In this document: positions 1 to 3,933 of the stretch, in pieces
Layout of the letters: the number at the start of each line of letters is the position of its first letter
How positions within the stretch are numbered: the stretch's first letter is position 1
DNA from: UBA10002 sp964373775
GTDB taxonomy: Bacteria > Patescibacteriota > Minisyncoccia > Phycocordibacterales > UBA10002
Reading direction: 5' to 3'
Length of the DNA: 18,578 bases
Assembly: GCA_964373775.1 (NCBI GenBank)
Contig: CAYJWA010000015.1
Coordinates: 1 to 18,578 of the forward strand
The notes under the pieces: model-generated
Databases searched by the model: none
What the model was told of the DNA's origin: nothing
The model's input: only the letters and a program-made list of their open reading frames with translations
Made by a program: the position numbers and the translations under genes

Positions 1-65
1 GGACTTGGAATCGAACCAAGATTCACGGCTTCAAAGGCCGCTGTCCTACCGTTAGCCTGCCCGCG
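1..65 (-). tRNA. partial or degenerate tRNA-Gln(UUG)-like gene (copy A), cut by window edge
   Basis: Positions 1-55 are identical to 127-181 of the complete tRNA-Gln gene next to it, covering the T arm, variable loop, anticodon arm with UUG and most of the D arm. The 5' part (56-65) is different: D-stem position 11 would be a G facing A, and position 8 is C instead of U. The 3' acceptor strand lies outside the window, so it cannot be told whether this is a working second gene with another acceptor stem or a relic. I lean towards a relic because of the D-stem mismatch. It could also be part of the duplication involving the fragment at 448-484. Confidence 0.5.
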
Positions 66-110
66 GACGAGCTTTGACGGCCAGGGACGACCCCTCCTCT
101 CTATAATCTT

Positions 111-204
111 CCTGAACAAAACTGGGGGACTTGGAATCGAACCAAGATTCACGGCTTCAAAGGCCGCTGTCCTACCGTTAGACGATCCCCCAGTTTTGTT
201 CAGG
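111..204. repeat. 19-bp perfect inverted repeat extending the tRNA-Gln acceptor stem
   Basis: Positions 111-129 and 186-204 are exact reverse complements. Seven pairs are the acceptor stem itself; the other 12 lie outside the mature tRNA. The precursor RNA would be held in one long stem, which could steer RNase P and 3' processing or act as a terminator after the nuclease gene. The right arm overlaps the GIY-YIG stop codon (200-202). Confidence 0.85.
122..192 (-). tRNA. tRNA-Gln, anticodon UUG
   Basis: Read on the minus strand, the 71-nt gene folds into a standard cloverleaf. The acceptor stem is TGGGGGA paired with TCCCCCA, with U1-A72 and discriminator G73, both usual for glutamine tRNA. 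The anticodon loop is CTTTGAA (anticodon UUG, reads CAA) and the T loop is TTCGATT. CCA is not encoded. It starts 7 nt after the stop codon of the GIY-YIG gene on the same strand, so the two are probably co-transcribed. The acceptor stem is continued on both sides by 12 more complementary bases. Confidence 0.93.
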
Positions 205-448
205 ATACCTTACCAACAATGTTCATTTTCTCCACCGAACCCTTATAACTTTTCAAGTACTTCTCTCTTTCTCTCGCCAACTGCCGTGTTGGAAAATCTT
301 CAGAATGCACAATCCTAAACGGAATTCTGGCTTTCGTTGACCGAACCCTTCCAGCATTATGATATTCCAACCGCTTCACTATGCTGGCTGACATGCCAAT
401 ATAATACCCACTGTCTTTCAGACTTTGAATTATATAAACGAAATACAT
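200..448 (-). CDS. GIY-YIG domain endonuclease (YhbQ/UPF0213-like single domain)
   Basis: An 82-aa protein made up of one GIY-YIG nuclease domain. The N-terminal strand carries the GIY-like VYI at residues 4-6 and the YIG at 16-18. R26 in the following helix is the conserved arginine, and the E/K-rich helix near residues 58-68 (LAREREKYLKS) supplies the metal-binding glutamate. Proteins of this size are common in CPR bacteria; the family cuts structured DNA or acts in repair and in mobile DNA, and the substrate here is unknown. The start codon is fused directly to a partial tRNA-Gln D-arm sequence (449-464), whose GGTAGG may serve as a weak ribosome site. A complete tRNA-Gln follows 7 nt after the stop. 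This placement suggests movement into or with a tRNA gene, which is an inference. Confidence 0.85.
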   Translation of the reverse strand: MYFVYIIQSLKDSGYYIGMSASIVKRLEYHNAGRVRSTKARIPFRIVHSEDFPTRQLAREREKYLKSYKGSVEKMNIVGKVS

Positions 449-484
449 GTCCTACCGTTAGCCTACCCGGCCAGGGACGACCCC
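448..484 (-). pseudogene. partial tRNA-Gln fragment (copy C) with upstream flank, fused to GIY-YIG start
   Basis: Positions 448-464 repeat 42-58 exactly (D arm of copy A), and 468-484 repeat 78-94 (the sequence upstream of copy A). Relative to copy A, 13 bases between the blocks are missing. The tRNA similarity stops exactly at the ATG of the nuclease gene. The nuclease gene and the complete tRNA-Gln are therefore bracketed by two copies of the same tRNA 5' region. Confidence 0.75.
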
Positions 485-549
485 GCAATGTAACTTACAA
501 CCTACAACTTACAACGGTAGAAGAAGAAAGACAACAAAGTGCAAGAGTG
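485..549. repeat. short imperfect tandem repeats downstream of dnaX
   Basis: The stretch 488-511 is built from near-repeats of cttacaac and ctacaac. It separates dnaX from the tRNA fragment and GIY-YIG gene. No gene or clear terminator is seen. Confidence 0.45.
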
Positions 550-1659
550 TTAGCGGTTGGTTGTTGGTGGTTGCCTGCCCGCCGACCTGCCCGTTCGCGG
601 AACGCAGGCGGGAGCTTCGGCGTAGGCGGGGTTGTTGGTCAGTTTTATCACCGCAAGTTCAAGCGGGAGTTGCGGCAAAGATGCGTAGCCAATGCGGTCA
701 TAGGCAGTGAGAAACTCCAGAAGCGCGAACGAGTGAACGCGCGAATCCTTTTGCAGGGCAATCTTTTTAAGAAACGCGAAGTCCTCCGGCGATATTTCTT
801 CCTTGATTCCTCCTTCCATATTCGGCGCGTTGCGCAGAAGCAGAATGAGGCGAATCCTCGCGAGCAAAAGGTGCGCAAACACTTTCATATCAACATTCTG
901 CCCTGCCGCTTTTCCGAGAGCCATCAGCCCCGCTTCCGCATCTTTCTTTTCAATCGCGCCAATCACCGCGTGCACCAATTCTCCCTTCGGGGCGCCGGTA
1001 ACCTGCTCCACTTCCGCAACCGTAATCTTCTTATCCGGAGAGGCGCCCATCACTTTCTGAAGAATGCCCTGCGCATCGCGAAACGAGCCCTCGGCAAGAA
1101 GCGCAATCAATTCCGCTCCCGGTCGGTCAATCGCAAACCCTTCCTTCTTTGCAATCCGCTCCGAGACCTCTCTTAGGGTCCCCCGCGCGGGCTTCTTAAA
1201 TTGGTGAATATCGCATCGCGAGAGAATCGTTTCCGGAACTTTCTCAAACTCGGTTGTCGCAAGAATAAAGACAACATGCGCGGGCGGCTCTTCTAATGTC
1301 TTCAGAAGCGCGTTCCACGCCGGCGGAGTCAGCATGTGCGCCTCATCAAGAATATACACCTTGTAGCGCGACTCAAACGGAACCGCGGCAACTGCTTCCC
1401 GCAGGACGCGCACTTCATCAATGCCGCGGTTTGACGCCGCGTCTATTTCGTACAGGTCCACATCGCTCGTGCCGATGGCGCGCGCCAAGATACGCGCCAC
1501 CGATGTCTTGCCTGTGCCGCGCGAACCAGCGAAAAGGTACGCATGCGAAATCCGGCCGAGCTTGATTGCCCCCTGAAGCGCGTTCACCACATGGTCCTGC
1601 CCGAGCACTTCCTGAAAGGACTGCGGGCGATACTTGCGATAGAGAACGGATTCGCTCAT
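550..1659 (-). CDS. dnaX: DNA polymerase III gamma (DnaX) subunit, short form without zinc module
   Basis: A 369-aa AAA+ clamp-loader subunit that loads the beta clamp at replication forks. It shows the DnaX opening YRKYRPQSF, Walker A GSRGTGKT (residues 45-52), EIDAASNRG (71-79), Walker B with DEAH (105-108), the NALLKTLEEPP helix and the SRC arginine-finger motif (147-149). Domain III runs to about residue 341. The four-cysteine zinc module usually found between the Walker A helix and EIDAAS is absent: ARAIG runs straight into TSDVDLYEID. No tau-type C-terminal domain is present. The last ~28 residues are encoded by a GC-rich repeat and look non-native. The start at 1659 is chosen because MSESVLYRKYRP matches the family and a TATACT hexamer lies 7 nt upstream. 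The 91-aa gene lies upstream on the same strand behind its own terminator. Confidence 0.95.
   Translation of the reverse strand: MSESVLYRKYRPQSFQEVLGQDHVVNALQGAIKLGRISHAYLFAGSRGTGKTSVARILARAIGTSDVDLYEIDAASNRGIDEVRVLREAVAAVPFESRYKVYILDEAHMLTPPAWNALLKTLEEPPAHVVFILATTEFEKVPETILSRCDIHQFKKPARGTLREVSERIAKKEGFAIDRPGAELIALLAEGSFRDAQGILQKVMGASPDKKITVAEVEQVTGAPKGELVHAVIGAIEKKDAEAGLMALGKAAGQNVDMKVFAHLLLARIRLILLLRNAPNMEGGIKEEISPEDFAFLKKIALQKDSRVHSFALLEFLTAYDRIGYASLPQLPLELAVIKLTNNPAYAEAPACVPRTGRSAGRQPPTTNR
572..633. repeat. GC-rich hairpin repeat at the 3' end of dnaX
   Basis: A run rich in CCTGCCCGCC and GGCGGG motifs with an internal hairpin, CCTGC-cc-GTTC / GAAC-GCAGG. Similar CCTGCC/GGCAGG-type blocks occur at 8031-8130, 10881-10897 and inside the long inverted repeats (10149-10199, 17735-17786), so it looks like a member of a dispersed GC-rich family. 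It lies inside the dnaX frame and encodes the odd tail of that protein. Confidence 0.6.
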
Positions 1660-1666
1660 GCAATGC

Positions 1667-1672
1667 AGTATA
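1667..1672 (-). promoter_or_regulatory. -10 element of dnaX, probably leaderless
   Basis: TATACT on the minus strand (5 of 6 to TATAAT), 7 nt before the dnaX ATG. This would start transcription at or next to the start codon. No ribosome binding site is visible and no good -35 was found. Confidence 0.5.
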
Positions 1673-1694
1673 CAAAATTACAAGCGAAAAGACG

Positions 1695-1731
1695 AGAAAA
1701 AATGCGCCAGCCGCTCCACAGCCGGCGCATT
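1695..1731 (-). terminator. rho-independent terminator of the 91-aa gene
   Basis: On the minus strand, AATGCGCC (1731-1724) pairs with GGCGCATT (1708-1701), followed by a T-run (TTTTTT with the stem end, then CTCGTCTTTTC). It lies 27 bp after the stop of the upstream gene and separates that gene from dnaX. Confidence 0.75.
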
Positions 1732-1757
1732 GTCCCACACGAACAATTCCATCCCTT

Positions 1758-2033
1758 TCACGCAACTGCGCGAAGTTGCAAGTGGGTCGGGGTAGATTTT
1801 TCCAAAAACGCCGCGAGTTTGTTAAATCTTTCTTCTGCGTTTGCGGACTTCGCGTTCGCAACTCTCGCGTACGATTTCCAGAACTTCTCTCCCTGTTTCA
1901 GCACCACTTCACGGCAGAATGCATCTTTGCTCAGCTCATCTGCCCCCATATAGTGGAGTACTTCAAGCAGGGAGTTTATTAAAGGGCCATGCTCTGGAAA
2001 GCTCTGGCGAAGTGTCAGTTGTAGTTGTAGCAT
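1758..2033 (-). CDS. hypothetical protein, 91 aa
   Basis: I do not recognise a named family. The protein is soluble, mostly helical by appearance, with a central part of mixed charge (LSKDAFCREVVLKQGEKFW) and one cysteine near residue 39. The start is supported by an AAAGGA ribosome site 7 nt before the ATG, one of the few clear ones in this window, and a strong terminator follows the stop, so it is very likely a real single-gene unit. The last ~12 residues come from a small inverted repeat (GCAACT...AGTTGC at 1762-1779) and may not be conserved. It sits between dus and dnaX on the same strand, but nothing ties it to either function. Confidence 0.7.
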   Translation of the reverse strand: MLQLQLTLRQSFPEHGPLINSLLEVLHYMGADELSKDAFCREVVLKQGEKFWKSYARVANAKSANAEERFNKLAAFLEKSTPTHLQLRAVA

Positions 2034-2134
2034 ACGGAATTCCTTTCTCTGTCATTTCAATTTTTCTGTTTCACCTTGAGAGCACTGCGTGCTTTACCAA
2101 TGCTACGCTGTTCCACAAAATCCGCAAGAAAAAC

Positions 2135-2143
2135 TGTGGATAA
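2135..2143 (-). promoter_or_regulatory. DnaA-box-like 9-mer
   Basis: TTATCCACA on the minus strand, a perfect match to the strong DnaA box consensus, in the gap between dus and the 91-aa gene. A single box is not an origin. A second perfect copy is at 15075-15083. Confidence 0.35.
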
Positions 2144-2173
2144 CCGCACAGAATCAGAGAGCGAGGATGAGTA

Positions 2174-2209
2174 CCAAGGACTAACCTATGTACTTAGGTT
2201 AGTCCCTGG
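2174..2209. repeat. palindrome with 15-bp arms at the 3' end of dus
   Basis: Arms 2174-2188 (CCAAGGACTAACCTA) and 2195-2209 are reverse complements with one mismatch, separated by 6 nt. The dus stop codon (TAG, 2186-2188) lies in the palindrome, so its last residues are repeat-encoded. The left-arm 15-mer recurs, inverted, at 3904-3918 next to the end of the clp gene. There is no T-run on the minus strand, so it is not a classical terminator. Confidence 0.8.
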
Positions 2210-3220
2210 TGAAGTTCTCCGCCGGGCTTTAAGGAATCCTGCAGCAATCTTCTCAACCCGTGCAGCGCTGTTTGTCTCCATCAATTTCACCCGTAACTCT
2301 TTCGCTCCCTCCCAGCCGGTAACATATGCTTTGAAGTGCTTCTTCATTACCGAAAAACTCTTTACATTCTTAAAAAGCTTCTCAAAGAGATATGAATGCT
2401 CAACCAACACTTTTAATCTTTCTTCTGCACCAACGCTTTTCGGTCGCAGACCGTCGCGGACTTCACGCAGACAGTCGCGGAAGAGCCACGGATTCCCCAA
2501 AATCGCTCGGCCAAGCATGATGCCGTCAGCGCCGGTTTCTTTTGCTTTGGCGTGCGCTTCGGCAATGCTCGCGACATCACCATTGCCTAAAATCAATGTT
2601 CCCACAAGGTCTGACCTTGAGAAGAACTCATCTCTCATCTCCACCGCTCTCCGTACCCTATCCCAATGAGCCGGTACTTCTGACATTTCCTTTCGCGTCC
2701 GCGCGTGAATCGTAATAGCGGCCGGCTCTTCCGTCAAAAGTTCAGGAAGCCATTCTTCCAGAACATCTTTGTTATAGCCGAGGCGGGTCTTCACTGAAAC
2801 GGGAAGCGGGTTCGCGCCGCGCTTCGCGGCGCGGATAATCTCACGCGCCAACTGCGGGTTCTTGATGAGCGCGGCGCCAGCGCCGGATTTTTCAATAGAA
2901 CGGTCAGGACAACCCATATTGATGTCCAGTCCGTCAAAACCGAGCTCCTTTACGAGCTTGGCGACCCCAAACATCTTCTCCGGATTTCCGGAAAACAACT
3001 GCGCCACGATTGGGCGCTCGCTCTCGGTGTACATCAAATCCGCGAGTAGTTTCTCTCTTCCCGCACTCATGAGACCGTCCGCAGAGGTGAACTCAGTGGA
3101 CATCACATCGGGTTTACCGTACTTGGCTATAATTCGCCGAAATGCCGCGTCCGTCACATTCGCCATTGGCGCAAGCGCAAAAATCGGTTTTGACAATTTT
3201 CCCCAAAATCCGTGACTCAT
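2186..3220 (-). CDS. dus: tRNA-dihydrouridine synthase
   Basis: A 344-aa flavoenzyme of the Dus family, which reduces uridines in the tRNA D loop with FMN and NADPH. Visible motifs are the N-terminal FALAPMANVTDAAFR barrel strand, EFTSADGL (43-50), GFDGLDINMGCP with the catalytic cysteine at residue 104, the GAALIKNP phosphate-binding turn, SVKTRLGY, ITIHARTR, LGNGDV and GIMLGRAILGNPWLF. The helical C-terminal domain follows. An 18-residue stretch before LGNGDV includes SDLVG encoded by a dispersed palindrome (2605-2619). The last eight residues come from the palindrome at 2174-2209. The ATG at 3220 is preceded by GATAAT 5 nt upstream and also by a possible AGGA site. Which D-loop position it modifies cannot be read from sequence. 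Confidence 0.95.
   Translation of the reverse strand: MSHGFWGKLSKPIFALAPMANVTDAAFRRIIAKYGKPDVMSTEFTSADGLMSAGREKLLADLMYTESERPIVAQLFSGNPEKMFGVAKLVKELGFDGLDINMGCPDRSIEKSGAGAALIKNPQLAREIIRAAKRGANPLPVSVKTRLGYNKDVLEEWLPELLTEEPAAITIHARTRKEMSEVPAHWDRVRRAVEMRDEFFSRSDLVGTLILGNGDVASIAEAHAKAKETGADGIMLGRAILGNPWLFRDCLREVRDGLRPKSVGAEERLKVLVEHSYLFEKLFKNVKSFSVMKKHFKAYVTGWEGAKELRVKLMETNSAARVEKIAAGFLKARRRTSPGTNLST
2605..2619. repeat. palindrome CAAGGTC-T-GACCTTG inside dus
   Basis: Perfect arms of 7 bp around one central base, inside the dus reading frame and encoding SDLVG in a loop of the enzyme. The same palindrome, in its longer form, occurs twice in the intergenic region at 3822-3840 and 3878-3896. The frame is kept. 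Confidence 0.8.
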
Positions 3221-3231
3221 AACAAATTATC
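3221..3231 (-). promoter_or_regulatory. possible -10 element of dus
   Basis: GATAAT at 3226-3231 on the minus strand (5 of 6 to TATAAT), 5 nt before the dus ATG. It overlaps an AGGA that could instead act as a ribosome site, so the leaderless reading is less certain here than for dnaX. Confidence 0.35.
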
Positions 3232-3250
3232 CTATCACAAACATCAATCC

Positions 3251-3287
3251 GAGACAGAAAAACGGCTTGCGCGCGAGACGCAAGCCG
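3251..3287 (-). terminator. rho-independent terminator of the 72-aa gene
   Basis: On the minus strand, CGGCTTGCG (3287-3279) pairs with CGCAAGCCG (3271-3263) around a 7-nt loop, followed by TTTTTCTGTCTC. It lies 20 bp after the stop of the 72-aa gene. The plus strand also reads A-rich before and after, so it is directional. Confidence 0.85.
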
Positions 3288-3307
3288 AAAAACACACAGT
3301 CCCTTCC

Positions 3308-3526
3308 TTAATCAGCGCCTTCCGCGCAGGCGCGCACCATGTTATCCGCAATCGCGGACGCCGTCCACCCAAGGGCAAACGCATCAAGCAGTTGCTTCGG
3401 AAGAGGATAAGGACATTCTTGCCGAAACTTCTGCACTGCTTCCATCCACCGAAGATTTTGCCGCTGCGCCTCTTCTCCGAGACGCATTGCCTCTTCCACC
3501 GTTATGCTCCGAATAAATGCTGACAT
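3308..3526 (-). CDS. hypothetical protein, 72 aa
   Basis: No recognised family. The sequence is amphipathic and helical (ITVEEAMRLGEEAQRQNLRWMEAVQKF) with two cysteines at about residues 38 and 67 and no membrane segment. A terminator directly downstream argues that it is a real small gene. The ATG at 3526 has no clear ribosome site. It lies between dus and the long intergenic region downstream of clp, all on the same strand. A regulatory or protein-binding role is possible but nothing in the sequence shows it. Confidence 0.6.
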   Translation of the reverse strand: MSAFIRSITVEEAMRLGEEAQRQNLRWMEAVQKFRQECPYPLPKQLLDAFALGWTASAIADNMVRACAEGAD

Positions 3527-3593
3527 AATATCTTTTTGTGCTCATGTTCTTTTCATTCTCATCCCCGCTTCACTCAAAGCAAGGCAAAACGAA

Positions 3594-3623
3594 ACGGGCG
3601 ACTCGTGTGATTCGAGCGCCCGT
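3594..3623 (-). terminator. probable terminator of the clp transcript
   Basis: ACGGGCG-a-CTCG pairs with CGAG-CGCCCGT around a 7-nt loop. On the minus strand it is followed by TTCGTTTTGCC, a moderate T-run. It lies about 310 bp past the clp stop codon, which is far, so it could instead close a longer 3' UTR. Confidence 0.5.
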
Positions 3624-3821
3624 CTCTGTGTTCTTACTTCAATCTTTCAACTTAAATCTTTAATCTTTTTGCAAAACACACAAACTGACTCTCGACTTGC
3701 GAGCGCCGTAAAAGAAAAAGCTAAAGTTGAGGGCGTTTGATTGCATTGTGCTTTACATACTACCTGTCCATTGAAAATGGTCAAGTCCCTGTGTGAATAA
3801 ACAAAACCCACCCAATCCGCT

Positions 3822-3896
3822 TACAAGGTCCGACCTTGTATAGGCTCAAATAGTGTTGTAGCAGAGCCGTATTCTGCTACAAGGTCGGACCTTGTA
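3822..3896. repeat. pair of 19-bp palindromes flanking a hairpin
   Basis: Both 3822-3840 and 3878-3896 read TACAAGGTC-N-GACCTTGTA, with C and G at the centre, so they are exact inverted copies of each other as well as palindromes. Between them, GTAGCAGA (3858-3865) pairs with TCTGCTAC (3873-3880). A shorter copy lies inside dus (2605-2619). Function unknown; no T-run follows on either strand. Confidence 0.85.
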
Positions 3897-3903
3897 AAAT
3901 TCA

Positions 3904-3918
3904 TAGGTTAGTCCTTGG
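3904..3918 (-). repeat. second copy of the dus-end palindrome arm
   Basis: The minus strand reads CCAAGGACTAACCTA, identical to 2174-2188. It sits 16 bp past the clp stop codon. Only one arm is present here. Confidence 0.75.
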
Positions 3919-3933
3919 TGTGAGGGCGGTTTC

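Larger units (their letters stand above)
3527..3933. other. 407-bp intergenic region with hairpins and palindromes
   Basis: No credible gene. It holds a GC hairpin that fits a minus-strand terminator for the clp transcript (3594-3623), an AATCTT-type simple repeat (about 3643-3668), two inverted palindromes (3822-3840, 3878-3896) with a third hairpin between them (3858-3880), and half of the dus-end palindrome (3904-3918). A plus-strand open frame here (3504-3740) has no ribosome site and no family features. Confidence 0.6.

Noticed and set aside
337..1176. Long plus-strand open frame antisense to dnaX
   Set aside because: It lies across the well-supported dnaX and the GIY-YIG gene in the opposite direction, and its protein is Arg/Ser-rich with no family likeness.
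3504..3740. Plus-strand frame of 78 aa in the clp-downstream gap
   Set aside because: No ribosome site, composition of non-coding DNA, passes through a hairpin and an AATCTT repeat.
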